Source: Symbiodinium natans
Lineage: Eukaryota > Sar > Dinophyceae > Suessiales > Symbiodiniaceae
NCBI GenBank assembly: GCA_905221605.1
Contig: CAJNDS010000431.1
Coordinates: 1-64,000 of the forward strand
DNA: 64,000 nucleotides
Direction: 5' to 3'
How positions within the stretch are numbered: the first letter of the stretch is position 1; each line of letters starts with the position of its first letter. Of the stretch, positions 20,886-31,760 are shown piece after piece. The position numbers and the translations under genes were made by a program. The notes beneath the pieces are model-generated. The model had not been told where the DNA came from. It made no database searches and was given only the letters and a program-made list of their open reading frames with translations.

Positions 20886-21392
20886 CTGAACCTGGGTTTA
20901 GGGTTTAGGGTTTAGGGTTTAGGGTTTGGGGTTTAGGGTTTAGGGTTTAGGGTTTGGGGTTTGGGGTTTGGGGTTTAGGGTTTAGGGTGTGCTGCGTTCC
21001 TTTGGGGAAAAAAGGGCAGCCTTCGGTTTTTTTAAGGGATCTTATACTGCCCCAGAAGGTTAAAGGTTGCCCACCCGGTGCCTAAGGAACCTTGGCAGTC
21101 CAGTAGCCATATTTTTTAATGAGGGTACCCTTTTTTTTGGGGGCTGGTTTCATTATAATGAGGGAACCCATGGCCAACAACACAAAGGGCAAAGGTGTAT
21201 CCCTGGGCTAGCCAGAGTCCCTGAACCCTAGGGTCTAAGCCCTAAACCCTAAACCCTAAACCCCTAAACCCTAAACCCCTAAATCCTAAGCCCTAGTCGG
21301 AGGACGCCCTAAACCCTAAACCCTAAACCCTAAACCCTAAACCCTAAACCCTAAACCCTAAACCCTAAACCCTAAACCCTAAACCCTAAAAC

Positions 21393-21487
21393 CAAGGAAC
21401 GGAGTCGGAGGACCACTGGAGGTTGAGCACGATCCGGCCGCAGTCGCTCCGCACGCTATCGAAGATGAGAGCATGGCTGACGCAGTC
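21393..21487 (-). CDS. Coding exon, gene M3
   Basis: Acceptor GTCGCAG|GAC, donor CCTTG|GTTTTAGGG supplied by the array at 21307-21390. 31 codons, DCVSHALIFDSVRSDC then GRIVLNLQWSSDSVP; 25 of 31 end in G/C. Phase 0 in matches 21766-21833. Phase 2 out implies at least one unseen exon before 20811-20885. Confidence 0.7.
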
Positions 21488-21564
21488 CTGCGACCGGGTT
21501 TAGGGTTTAGGGTTTAGGGTTTAGGGTCTAGGGTCTAGGGTTTAGGGTTTAGGGAGCATCGTGG

Positions 21565-21676
21565 TTTTGTAGGTACATTAGGGGAGGAAATGGACCCTAA
21601 AAGGGCTTATGGTTCATACTTTTTGTAGGTACATTAGGGGAGGAAATGGACCCTAAAAGGGCTTATGGTTCATACT
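21565..21676. repeat. Perfect 56-bp tandem duplication
   Basis: Units 21565-21620 and 21621-21676 are identical over all 56 bases and contain family A-like sequence (GGAAATGGACCCTAAAAGGG). Confidence 0.97.
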
Positions 21677-21765
21677 CCTTCTGATAGGAATTGTAGTGGT
21701 ATAGGGTATGTGACCCCAATTTTAGGGTTCAGGTGATTTCGAGGGTAGGGGCAAGGCCACAATGC

Positions 21766-21833
21766 CTGCCGAACGCAGCAGTCCGACACCAGCTCACGTG
21801 CCCTGAAGACCTCCATCAATGTGCCCGAAATCC
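21766..21833 (-). CDS. Coding exon, gene M3
   Basis: Acceptor AACCAG|GG, donor CGGCAG|GCATTG (GC type). 22 codons, ISGTLMEVFRARELVSDC then CVRQ. Phase 1 in and 0 out, both consistent with neighbours. Confidence 0.65.
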
Positions 21834-22271
21834 CTGGTTAAGGGGCCGTGCCCCAACACAAGTCCTTGAGGGGTGCGAGGCGGGGGGGAGGGGGGGGGCG
21901 GTTGCAGGCTATCGTGAACTCGAAAACCTAAACCCACAGCCCTCAGAACCCTAAACCCTAAACCCTAAACCCACAGCCCTTATATAGAACCCTCAACCCT
22001 ATAAGTCCTGCTCGGGCCAGGCGATGCGGACCAGGTTCATACCTTGTCGATACGATCCGTGGGATTGACATATGGTCCAGGGGCTCGCCTGCTACAAACA
22101 AGAACATTCATGTTCCTCTTGTAATGTTGTAATGTACAATAACTCTGCAAGCCCCTCTGTATCATCATATACTTTAAACCCTAGACCCTAAAACCTAAAC
22201 CCTAAACCTTAAACCCTAAACCCTAAACCCTCAACCTGCACAAGCCTGTGGAGGCCTTTTTAGGGCTCATC

Positions 22272-22335
22272 TTGCGGCCAAGGAGCCGTAGAACTTGGAC
22301 CCGGGCCGCATGCTGCGAAGTATTCGTTCGCGGGC
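22272..22335 (-). CDS. Coding exon, gene M3
   Basis: Acceptor GAAACAG|GCC, donor CGCAA|GATGAG (GA type). 21 codons, ARERILRSMRPGSKFYGS then LAA. Phase 0 in, 1 out, both consistent. Confidence 0.6.
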
Positions 22336-22836
22336 CTGTTTCGGACTCCAAACCTGCCCTCCCCCACCTGCCCTCCCCCCAAAAAAAGGGTTTAGGGTCA
22401 TAGTTTAGGGTTTAGGGCTTCGGGTTTGGGATCTACTGTAAGGGGTGCTGGAACATCAGCCTTGTCGTGCCCCCTCCTCCGCCTTCCCAGCCCCAGGAAA
22501 TTGGTTGGGGTGGTAGGGGTTAGGACGTTCCTTTCGGGGTGTATACTTCTACTTGGGTGTCTAGAGCATGTAGGGATCCACAGGTGCGACAGTGTGTGTA
22601 GTCTCGGGATTCTCAAAACACGTGCCTCTATTGTGCTCAGACAGCCATGTGAGGGTTTGGGGTTCAGGGCGGAGTTACCCGGCTAGCCGCAGGCCGGTTT
22701 GTGCGCACTGCAGCATAAGTCTTACAAACGCCACAAACCTTGTCAACCCTATCAACCCTACGATCTCTACACTGTCTACCCGTTAAAACAGGTACGCCAT
22801 GTACTCATCTTTGTAAACCCTAAACCCATCACTCAC

Positions 22837-22898
22837 TTCGCAAGTTGCCGAGGCCTGGTACACCTTGCACGCGAAAGTGTCAGACTCTTCAACAGTGC
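22837..22898 (-). CDS. Coding exon, gene M3
   Basis: Acceptor GACCAG|GC, donor TGCGAA|GTGAGT (consensus-like). 20 codons, TVEESDTFACKVYQAS then ATCE, phase 0 out. Confidence 0.65.
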
Positions 22899-23138
22899 CT
22901 GGTCCGCGGGAGAAAAAATTTGAGACTTGAGACTAGGGTTTTGGGGTTTAGGTAGGGTTTAGGCTTTAGGCTTTAGGCTTTAGGCTTTAGGGTTTAGGCT
23001 TTAGGCTTTAGGCTTCAGGCCTTAGGCTTTAGGGTTTAGGATGGCCCGTTTAGAACTTAGGGTTTAGGGTGAGACTACTGGGTCCTCCTTAGGAACCCTT
23101 AAAGGGATCTACTTTTCGGATTTTTGCCAGAGGCTAGG

Positions 23139-23315
23139 GTTTAGGGTTTAGGGTTTAGGGTTAGGGTTTAGGGTTTAGGGTTTAGGGTTTAGGGTTTAGA
23201 GTTTAGGGTTTAGGGTTTAGGGTTTAGGGTTTAGGGTTTAGGGTTTAGGGTTTAGGGTTTAGGGTTTAGGATTTAGGGTTTAGGGTTTAGGGTTTAGGGT
23301 TTAGGGTTTAGGGTT
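23139..23315. repeat. TTTAGGG array (about 24 copies)
   Basis: Long, nearly perfect array directly left of exon 23322-23396. Confidence 0.97.
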
Positions 23316-23321
23316 GGAGAC

Positions 23322-23396
23322 AAAGTACGCAGCGGCATCGATGCTGGCTCCATCGGACAGAAGTCGCCTTCCTCCTCCGTCCCAGTGCTTTGCACC
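23322..23396 (-). CDS. Coding exon, gene M3
   Basis: Acceptor GCCAAG|GGT, donor TACTTT|GTCTCC. 25 codons, GAKHWDGGGRRLLSDGAS then IDAAAYF, phase 0-0 following exon 24118-24213. Confidence 0.6.
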
Positions 23397-24023
23397 CTTG
23401 GCCGAGGCTGTTTAGGGTTTAGGGTTGAGGGTTGAGGGTTTAGGGCTTCTAAACTTAGGGTTTAGGGTGATCTATGTTTTGGGGAAAAGTCGATATAATT
23501 TTAGAGTTTAGTCCATGATAATCCCGAATAAAGAGCCCTTTTCGGGTATGATGGCCTATCTTGTGGTGTGTGTGTATATATAAACCCTGTATAGGGCCCA
23601 GCTGGGCCATGAACCTTTGAACCCTAAACCCTAAACCCTAAACCCTAAACCCTAAACCCTAAACCCTAAACCCTAAACCCTAAACCCTAAACCAACCCTG
23701 TACCCGAAACCTAACCCAAGAGTTCCCAAGCCCTAGCCCCAGTTCCTGTGAGCCCCAAAAAAAAATCCCGCCCTAGACTCCCCAATTCTAAACCCTAAAC
23801 CCTAAACCCTAAACCCTAAACCCTAAACCCTAAACCCTAAACCCTAAACCCTAAACCCTAAACCCTGGGTTCAAGCCTGATAAACAAAACCAGACTTACA
23901 GGCTTAGCGAAGCGTAAATGCCCAAACGCCCGAGAACCCCAACCTTGTTTCATTCAATGCGCAAGGACAAAAGCTCAAGACCCTAAACCCTGAGCCTTAA
24001 CCCTCAACCCTGAACCCTAATCC

Positions 24024-24117
24024 AACCCTAAACCCTAAACCCTAAACCCTAAACCCTAAGCCCTAAACCCTAAACCCTAAACCCTAAACCCTAAACCCTA
24101 AACCCTAAACCCTAAAC
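24024..24117. repeat. CCCTAAA array providing a splice donor
   Basis: About 13 units. The minus-strand edge is the donor AGG|GTTTAGGG of exon 24118-24213. Confidence 0.97.
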
Positions 24118-24213
24118 CCTCGAAAGGCCGAGCAGCAGAAGTCCAAGCTTCGCGGCCCGAAGCTTGTGCAGGGCCGTCCTGGTCTGCAGCAACCCTCCCA
24201 TCAGAAGCTTGTT
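24118..24213 (-). CDS. Coding exon, gene M3
   Basis: Acceptor CTATAG|AAC, donor CGAGG|GTTTAGGG. 32 codons, NKLLMGGLLQTRTALHK then LRAAKLGLLLLGLSR, strongly amphipathic-helical. Phase 0-0, agreeing with both neighbours. Confidence 0.7.
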
Positions 24214-24870
24214 CTATAGTTTGGGTTTTTGGGTTGGCTCTTACCCTAAACCCTAAACCCTAGACCCTAAACCCTAAAACCTAAACCCTAAACCCCAAAA
24301 ACCCAAAAACCTATATGGGTGCATGGACCCTTGAACTGTGGGGCTTGTGGCTTTGAGTTTTTGGGCTTTTGGGGTTTGGGGTCGGGAGGTCCTGAGCAGA
24401 ACATGGGGGCGAGTCGGGTTGGTGACTGGGGCTGCTTTGGGGTTTAGGGTTTAGGGTTTAGGGTTTAGGGTTTAGGGTTTGAGGCTTGACAGCTTGAATC
24501 CATGCAAGGGTGTGTAAGTGCTAGTGGGTATTAGGTTTAGGGGTTCAGGGTCCCTAAGACCCTCTTCCAGATCATGGAAACTGCTTCACTTTTTCAGGTA
24601 GGAGGTCAAGGAAGAAAAGTGTTCTTAAGGGAGGGCAGTTCCTGGAAGGTCAGGTACGTAGGGAACCTTAGGGAAGCTTAGGGAGCCTTAGGAAGTAGTG
24701 GGGAGTATTAGGGAACCTTGGGTCACATCCCCCCCTGAACCTCCCTAAGCCCTAACGCCGAACCCCGTCAACCCGAAACCCTGAACCCCACTCCCTTAAG
24801 AACCCGATGAAGGGACGACAAAAATCGATGAAAAAGGGTTGCATCGCCATTTGTTCTTCCCTGCTTAGAC

Positions 24871-24926
24871 CTCCCCAAGGAGGATGAGCATCCGAGAAAA
24901 GCCGACTGCTCTCGAAACATGTCCGC
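24871..24926 (-). CDS. Coding exon, gene M3
   Basis: Acceptor GTTGAG|GC, donor GGGGAG|GTCTAAG. 18 codons, GHVSRAVGFSRMLILLGE. Phase 1 in, 0 out, consistent. Confidence 0.6.
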
Positions 24927-25027
24927 CTCAACCCTAAACCCGAAACCCTAAACCCTAAACCCTAAACCCTAAACCCTAAACCCTAAACCCCGGGGGCGAT
25001 TTGTGAGGGAGCGAGAGATGAATCAAC

Positions 25028-25085
25028 CAGGTCCGAGCGTCTTCATCGTAGCCGGCCTCGTGTTGCACAGCGCCTCCAAGCAAAC
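25028..25085 (-). CDS. Coding exon, gene M3
   Basis: Acceptor GAAACAG|GTT, donor CCTG|GTTGATTC. 19 codons, VCLEALCNTRPATMKTLGP. Readthrough of the donor hits a stop at once, supporting splicing. Confidence 0.65.
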
Positions 25086-25186
25086 CTGTTTCGGATGAGC
25101 CCTAAACCCTAAACCCTAAACCCTAAACCCTAAACCCTAAACCCTCAAGACGGTTCCCAGACCAGGGTTGCAGTGGTGTTGCATTC

Positions 25187-25374
25187 CCTGGGGACCAACT
25201 GAACTCTACAACTGGAGTCATATACCCTAATACTATCATAAACCCTTTTGAGGTATTAGAAACCATAAACCCTAAACCATGAACCGCAAACCCGATTGAG
25301 GTATTTTGAACCCTAAGCACTAAGCCCTGAACCCTAAACCCCAAACCGTTTTAGGCGTTCGTTTGGTCCTCAAG
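25187..25374. repeat. Introner-like element, family A with internal heptamers
   Basis: CCTGGGGACCAACTGAAC at the left, GTTCGTTTGGTCCTCAAGG at the right; the interior carries CCCTAAA-like units. Confidence 0.8.
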
Positions 25375-25384
25375 GTTTCCGAAC

Positions 25385-25429
25385 CCCGGATACAACAAAC
25401 ATCTCGCTTAAGGGCTGGGAGGATGAATC
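25385..25429 (-). CDS. Coding exon, gene M3 (most upstream recognised)
   Basis: Acceptor AGTAAG|GAT, donor TCCGGG|GTTCGG. 15 codons, DSSSQPLSEMFVVSG, phase 0-0, leading into 25028-25085. Confidence 0.5.
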
Positions 25430-25579
25430 CTTACTCTGTTTAGGGTTTAGGGTTTACTCAAAACCCTAAGCCCTGAGCCCTAGACCCTAGACCCTAAGCC
25501 CTAAACCCTAAACTCTAAGCCCTAAACCTTAAACCCTAAACCTTAAACCCTAAACCCTAATTAAACCCTAAACCCTAAG

Positions 25580-26560
25580 CCAGAGTGCCAGAATGTCTAG
25601 AACATTTACGAAGATGACGCTGTAGCTGGGAGACTATGAAGAGATGAGGACAAGACCGTGCTTGAGTTTGACTTCTATACTGCACTTGTAAACAAGACTT
25701 GCCTGTATCCACAAGTCATTCATACATCCACTAACACGCAAGCTCTATTAGACCTTAAACTCTACATCGCATACACCGAATACGCAAGCCCCTTTCAAAA
25801 CCCTTTGAACGCCAAAGCACCTTGCATTCAAATCACATCACTACACATCCTCTGCCAAAGCCCTGCAACACCCCAGAAACCTGTATACACTTCATAACCC
25901 ACATCATTGTGGAAAGCTTTACTTCGTACGCGAGCTGCCCTGCCATAAACAACTTGTCACACGATTTCTACTGCACTGCATCTTACATCCCACAAAGCTG
26001 CAAAACTCCACGCTTCCACACCGATGAATAGCTGAGACAGTTGAGATGTGTAATTAAGCAAACAATTTTATGTAGCAGAAGAGGTTCATGAAACAACAAA
26101 CTCGTCGCATCAGAACATGCCAATGAGACGGTTCTGGGTAGTAGAACGCCCCGTTTAAACAAACGAGTGTTCCAGGTAGAGAAATCCTGTCACTAAGCAA
26201 ACCAAAGCAATTCTCTGCAGCAAAGCGCAAATCTAGCAAAAGTTCTCTCTGGTATAGCGACCAAAGAGGCAGAACATGCGATATGCCGCCCCTACGGATT
26301 TATATTGTGTATGTCGGCATTGTTCCTGGACAACGTGAAAAAGCAGCCCCATGTCAAACAGTTTTTTGGGATCGCGCATTATTACTGCACAGGCCATTAC
26401 AGAACAGATGCTGGAGAGAACACCAGTTCATAACTGTAGTGAGAATATGCCAATCTAAATAGCCTACTTCTACGGCACGGATGTTGCAGAACACGCCTGT
26501 TCATAACTAGTGGGAGTATGTTGTTATGCAATTTACACTCTCATCACCAGAGATTTACGA
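25580..26560. other. AT-richer array-free stretch, no gene recognised
   Basis: No heptamer arrays. A 79-codon plus frame (25658-25897) and a 61-codon minus frame (26054-26239) show no family signature. An imperfect local duplication (near 26402 and 26484, both containing GTTCATAACT) is present. Confidence 0.4.
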
Positions 26561-26588
26561 TTGAAACCTCCCGGAAAGACTTTTATGG

Positions 26589-26692
26589 CGAGACCCAGTA
26601 ACCTAGGAATCAAAGGGGTGTTAAGGGGATTACAAGGGAACTCCAACCCCAAAAAAGGAAATCAGGGCCTACTCTGGGTGCTTGATGGGAAT
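26589..26692. repeat. Introner-like element, family D
   Basis: GACCCAGTAACCTAGGAAT at left, GGAAATCAGGGCCTACTCTGGGT at right. Confidence 0.8.
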
Positions 26693-26854
26693 GGTCAAGG
26701 TCGAGGGATGAGTTTGACACTGGCGGGGGAGGGGTCTAGCTCCCGCACCCATCTCAATATAAAGAAAGATTGGCAAAGGTATGCTTCTTTGGGGAGTTCC
26801 TGATAGATGATACATGATGTGCCATATTGCTCTTCGAAGATACCGATAGGTGTG

Positions 26855-26879
26855 TATATATATATATGTATATATATGT

Positions 26880-26930
<51 letters not shown>

Positions 26931-26965
26931 TATATGTATATGTATATATGTACATGGTATTGGTA
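26855..26965. repeat. TA/TG microsatellite
   Basis: Degenerate (TATATG)n/(TA)n. Explains the overlapping tyrosine/isoleucine-rich open frames here. Confidence 0.95.
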
Positions 26966-27539
26966 TATACATACATACAGCATCCTGATCAAGCGGGGAG
27001 GGGGCAGTATGACATAGGTGGCAAAGTATAGAACCCAGCTCCCCGAAGGCAAGAAGCCTCTGATAAGGAAATCGCGGGAAGCTCTCGTGCGAGGCAGATG
27101 GCCCAACTGCGACTCTGAACCATCTTCTGGCGCCAATCCTGAAGGTCTCCCGGCACACTCAGTGGGTTCGGGTTTTGGGGTTTAATTTAAGGTTTAGGGG
27201 GTTCAGGAGGTTCCGGAGGTTCAGGGGGTTCAGGGGGTTTAGGGGGTTCAGGGCGTTTGGGGGGTTCAGGGGGTTCAGGGGGGGTTTGGGGGGGTTTTAG
27301 GGGGTTTAAGGGGTTTTGGGGGTTAAGGGTTTCAAGGCTCAAGGATGAAGCGTTTCACGTGGCTTTCGGGGAGTTGGCATTCCTTCACTGGTTAACACAC
27401 ACCCCCCGAAAAAAAAAAAAAAAAAAAACTCAACTTCAAACCCGTCCATTCGGGAACCCCGGCTGGGCTCCCCGGTAAAGGGGAACCTTAGGGTTTAGGG
27501 TTTTAGGGTTCAGGGTTTAGGGTTTAGGGTTTAGGGTTC

Positions 27540-27624
27540 TGCGGAGCGCCTCGGACATGTAAAGCTGGGAATAAGCCGCCCGAAGTCCCGAGCCATACTT
27601 TAACAGGTCCAGGGCTTCGGATTC
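27540..27624 (-). CDS. Coding exon (minus) with reversed array orientation
   Basis: 28 codons, ESEALDLLKYGSGLRAAY then SQLYMSEALR. The acceptor TTTAG|GAA is itself the last bases of a telomere-type unit, and the donor is GA type (CGCA|GAACCCTAAACCC). Confidence 0.6.
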
Positions 27625-27740
27625 CTAAACCCTAAGCCCTCAACCCTAAACCCTTAACCCCCCTAAAATTTCAAGGGTCCAAGGCTTCGGATTCCTAAAC
27701 CCTAAACCCTCAACCCTAAACCCTTAACCCCTAAAATCCC
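27606..27740. repeat. Tandem duplication of about 67 bp
   Basis: GGTCCAGGGCTTCGGATTCC plus its CCCTAAA tail is repeated from 27677 with few differences, duplicating the acceptor region of exon 27540-27624. Confidence 0.85.
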
Positions 27741-28056
27741 CAGAGTTGTGGGGTGTTAGGGTTTAGGGTTTTAAGGGAATCCTAAACCTTATAAACCCTG
27801 AATCACGGTATGCACATTATCTAGAGAAGCACCTAGGGCTTCGCCAAAAAAATGTGAATTCTGACCCTTTTCAGGCACTCCCAATTAAGATATCTAGGTA
27901 GCATTATCATGCAGAACCACAAACATGCCCTAAACCCTAAACCCTACACCCTAACACCAAATCCTGAACCCTAAACCCTTAACCGTGGCATAAGTTCCAG
28001 AAACTCTCTTGGTGACAACCATGGTCTGTGCTAATTTCGTGCAGGTGAGAACGTGA

Positions 28057-28196
28057 AATATAGGGGCCTTGATGATTAGAATAGGTCTTTTGTTTTTGTT
28101 TTTTTTTTTTTTTTTTGGGGGGGGGGGGGGGGGTTATTATGGTATAGTGATACAGGGACCCTCAGGGAAGATTATCAGCAATTATTCCGACCCCAC
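28057..28196. repeat. Introner-like element, family F with T/G homopolymer
   Basis: ATATAGGGGCCTTGATGATTAG at left and AATTATTCCGACCCCA at right; the interior contains about 20 T then 18 G. Confidence 0.8.
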
Positions 28197-28281
28197 ATTC
28201 CCGGGGCACGACCCTTTCAGACCGCTTCCCCAGGACTTTCTCTGATATTCGGGTGGGTCATCCCAAACAATAATTAAACCT

Positions 28282-28416
28282 TCAGCCGTAAGCCCCGAAT
28301 CGCTCAGCCGCTTCAGCAGCATTGCTTTGGCGAGGCACAGTGGATGTGGCTTCGAGCTGCGCAAGGTCCGTGCAGCTCAAACTGTAGAGCACTTGGCCGT
28401 CCAGCTCGTCCATCAC
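28282..28416 (-). CDS. Coding exon, probably 3'-terminal (minus)
   Basis: Acceptor AGTGAG|GTG, 44 codons VMDELDGQVLYSLSCTD, then LAQLEATSTV and AAEAAERFGAYG, then TGA. 68% of codons start with a purine. A second minus frame (RLSDSGLTAEGLIIVWDD) extends further left to the family F donor at about 28198, so the true 3' end is uncertain. Confidence 0.5.
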   Translation of the reverse strand: MMDELDGQVLYSLSCTDLAQLEATSTVPRQSNAAEAAERFGAYG

Positions 28417-28459
28417 CTCACTGGGGTCTTAGGGTTTAGGGTTTAAGAGACTTAGTAAG

Positions 28460-28563
28460 CTTAGTTGCTGAGTTCATAAGCCCCCAAAAAGTGTACACTT
28501 TCAGTTCTTTAGGGGAGTATAGTATCCCCCAAAAGTGTAAAGTGTACTCATTCAGCTACTAAG
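28460..28563. repeat. Introner-like element, family E, array-free copy
   Basis: CTTAGTTGCTGAGTTCATAAG and GTACTCATTCAGCTACTAAG inverted ends, with AAGTGTACACTTT inside. Compare 53058-53162, which has a CCCTAAA array inside. Confidence 0.9.
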
Positions 28564-28977
28564 TCGAATTGGCGTGAATGTCCAGCTGCAGCTAAGGGTT
28601 TAGGGTTTAGGGTTTAGGGTTTGGGGTTTAGGGCTTAGGTTTTAAGATGTCAAACTCATGGGCCGTTTGCTCATCTGTAAGCGGAGTACATAGTACTGTA
28701 CCTAGAGGCGTATACCGCGCCCCTTTGTTTTTGGGGCCTTCTGATTCTTTTCGGGTCAGGAAACATTATGACGAAGTTAGGTAACATCCTACTATTTGGG
28801 GTCTACTTTAGGGGTCCCCTATTTTCGTAAACCCCCTTACTAGTTCATGGTTGGGATAACATAAAAAATTCAAATTGTTATTCCTTATTGGGTTTAAGTA
28901 CCCTCCTTATTGGGTTTAAGTACCCTTAAAATGGTACCCAACTATGACGAAGCTGATAAAGGGGCGCACTTGGGTCT

Positions 28978-29178
28978 CTACTGAAACCCAGCAAGGGGCT
29001 TGATTAGACACCCTGTCATGCAGGCTGTGCGAGGATTTGCCTGCAGTTCTTGTACTGAGGCCGCGGCATCAAACTGTACTTCGTTCTTCTCTCTCTCCAT
29101 GAGGCACGCGCGATCAACAGAGTCAGACGTGCTGGCACTTGCCAGACTAGTGATGAGCTGGATTTTGTGCGTGGAGCT
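28978..29178 (-). CDS. Coding exon, probably 3'-terminal (minus)
   Basis: Acceptor CTTGCAG|AGC, 66 codons including SSTHKIQLITSLASAST, LMEREKNEVQFDAAAS and CLIKPLAGFQ, then TAG. Two-thirds of codons begin with a purine. The 106-codon plus frame over it is Ser/Cys-rich and looks like its shadow. The frame is open a little further upstream. Confidence 0.6.
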   Translation of the reverse strand, partial: SSTHKIQLITSLASASTSDSVDRACLMEREKNEVQFDAAASVQELQANPRTACMTGCLIKPLAGFQ

Positions 29179-29639
29179 CTGCAAGCTACTGGCAATAGTC
29201 CAAAAAGCCCAGCAGAGTTTTCACTGGAGCCGTCTGCGGCTCATGCAGCACCTTTTCACGGCTGTGAACTGTCAACAAGCAAACTGTGGAACCTGCGAGC
29301 ACAAAACACTAAGCCACTGATACCTCAAACAACTTGCTAAACAGAGACCATGATTTAGAGGTCTGCAATGATGACTGCGGCACTCCAAACCCCAACGCCC
29401 TAAACCCTAAGCCCCATACCCTAAACTCCTGAACCCTAATCTCCAAATCCTAGACCTGAAGTGTTGGCACACAGCCCTCGCTTGGTTGTCTGTTGTACAC
29501 CAAACTCCAACCCAGGCTCACTTCATATTGGGGGGGGTTGGAAGGGGGATGCTCAGTACTTGATATGTCTTGCGGGAGTTCGGGTTTAGGGATTTACGGT
29601 AGGGGCATGAGGGTTTGCGGCTTTAGCGAGTCGAAGGTT

Positions 29640-29741
29640 TCGGGATTTAGGGTTTAGGTTTAGGGTTTAGGGTTTAGGGTTTAGGGTTTAGGGTTTAGGG
29701 TTTAGGGTTTAGGGTTTAGGGTTTAGGGTTTAGGGTTTAGG
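29640..29741. repeat. TTTAGGG array (about 14 copies)
   Basis: Near-perfect heptamers. Confidence 0.97.
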
Positions 29742-30133
29742 GCGCTTCGGGGTTTAAGGGTAGCATCGGCTTCAGCTTGGGGTCGACGGGAGCCTTTAAA
29801 CCTCCGACTCCAGCCCGCAAGCCCTACGTTCTCTGCCAAGGATGCACTGGAACCATAGAACGTGAACCCTTAACCTTAAACCGCATAACCCTCAAACCCT
29901 AAACCCTAAACCCTAAACCCTAAACCCTAAACCCTAAACCCTAAACCCTATTTACCAGCAACGGAACCTCGACCTTACACTAGGTTTCGAAGTAGACGAG
30001 GAAACCAAGGAAACCTTCGCTTCCAGGAGGCTCACACAGAGGGCCTAAACCTAGGGTACAACCACAAAACGGGTTCCCGTAAACCCTAAACCCTGAACCC
30101 TAAACCCTAAACCCTAAACCCTAAACCCGAAAC

Positions 30134-30212
30134 CCGCCCCCATGGCTGCAAGCACCAAAGCCTCCAGATGGCCGCAAAGAGTCTGAAGGCGCTTGGAGGG
30201 AGCCTCGCGACC
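30134..30212 (-). CDS. Coding exon (minus, unnamed)
   Basis: Acceptor GTTGAG|GGT, donor GCGG|GTTTCGGG. 26 codons, GREAPSKRLQTLCGHLEA then LVLAAMGA. A plus-strand ATG frame is also open. Confidence 0.5.
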
Positions 30213-31168
30213 CTCAACTTCTGGTTTCAGGCTTCGGGTTTTGCTATGCCTCAACTCTTTCCCCCCCCCCCCCCCCCCACCCCCCCTAAACCCGAAACCC
30301 GAAACCCGAAACCCGAAACCCGAAACCCCGAAACCCCGAAACCCCGAAACCCTAAACCCCAAACCCTAAACCCTAAGCCTTAAACCCTAAGCCCTACCCC
30401 TAAACTCCCAAAAGCCCCTCAGCACGCGCCCATAACAGGTTAATCTTTTGGAGTCTTTGTCAGGGCTTCCACACCCCCTCAGTCCTCCATTTGGGGCTTC
30501 GGGTTTAGGGTTTATATAGGGTTTGGGTTTAGGATAAAAGGGTTTAGGGTTTGGGGTTTAGGATTATAGGGTTTAGAGTTTGGGTTTTTGGTGTTTAGAG
30601 TATACGGTATGGGGTTTAGGGGTTCAGGGTTGAGGGCCTTGGGTTCGGGTTAAGGGGGCTGTGCAGGGTTGACGGGGTTGGGGGTTTTGGTTAGGAGGAT
30701 TCGAAAGTTGGGTAGGCTTGGGGCCCTAATTAACCCTCCAACCTCCCCATGGCCCAAACAACACGCCGGACCCTTGTCCAGAAATCCTAACCCAGAATCC
30801 TAAATATCAAACACCTTGAACCCCGAACCCCCAAAACCCCACAACCCTAAAAATCTGAAGCAAAAAGCTCAGGCCCGGCCTAACCCTAAAACACACACAC
30901 ATTAATGTCCAGAATCACTTACATCCTAGAACTCAAAACCCGAAACCCTAAGGCTCTAGAAGCCCCAAAGCACTGTAGACCCTCAAACCCTAAAGCCCTA
31001 GCCCTACTCCTAAAGCTCCCAATCACTGTAAAGCCTACAGCCAAACTCAGCAAACGCTAAGCCCTATAAACCCAAGCCCTAACACCACCCTGACACCCGA
31101 AAACAAAATTTCCCAACACCAAAAACCCGAATTAAACAACCCAAAAACCCCAAAAAACCCAACCCCCA

Positions 31169-31194
31169 CCCCCCCCCCCCCCCCCCCCCCCCCC
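31169..31194. repeat. Poly(C) tract
   Basis: Long C run followed directly by CCCTAAA units. Confidence 0.95.
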
Positions 31195-31256
31195 AAACCC
31201 TAAACCCTAAACCCTAAACCCTAAACCCTAAACCCTAAACCCTAACCCACCCCTAC

Positions 31257-31360
31257 CCCCAAAAGAAAAGTGCTAAGGGCCTCCCAGATCTGGCCCAACA
31301 CGGGATGGAGCCGTGAGGCCAGGGCCCCCAAGCACCGCAGCACGGCGAGCCCGAGCCTCT
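31257..31360 (-). CDS. Coding exon, helical-repeat-like protein (gene M4)
   Basis: Acceptor CGGTCAG|AG, donor TTGGGG|GTAGGGG. 34 codons, RLGLAVLRCLGALASRL then HPVLGQIWEALSTFLLG, a helix-turn-helix pattern like HEAT/ARM repeats. Phase 1 in matches exon 31761-31855. Confidence 0.65.
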
Positions 31361-31760
31361 CTGACCGGCACCCGTTCTTTGGGGTTTAGGGTTTAGGGTT
31401 TAGGGTTTAGGGTTTAGGGTTCAGGGTTTAGGGTTTAGGGTTTAGGGACTAGGCTTGAGGGATTAGGGATTAGGGCTTGGGATGGTTTAGGGTTTAGGGC
31501 CTTTTAGGGTTCAGGCCTTGGGGTGGCATTAGCTTCTTAAGGCTCAGGGTGTTTTGGGTTGTTAGGGCTTTTGTGGTTTTTTTTAGGAGTCTCGTGGCTT
31601 GGAAAGGGCTCTAGGGCTTCTAGGGTTTTTAGGGTTTCGGGCTTGAGGGTTCAAGTCGAGCAGTAGTTTGCAAGGGTCTCGGATAAAGCAGCTCACTAGC
31701 GGGCTGTATTGTCGAAGACCCCAGAACCCTTCGGGGAAGTGGGAACCGTAAACCCTAAAC

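Noticed and set aside
29000-29320. 106-codon plus-strand frame
   Set aside because: Ser/Cys-rich composition; the minus frame beneath it has better codon periodicity, an AG acceptor and charged helices.
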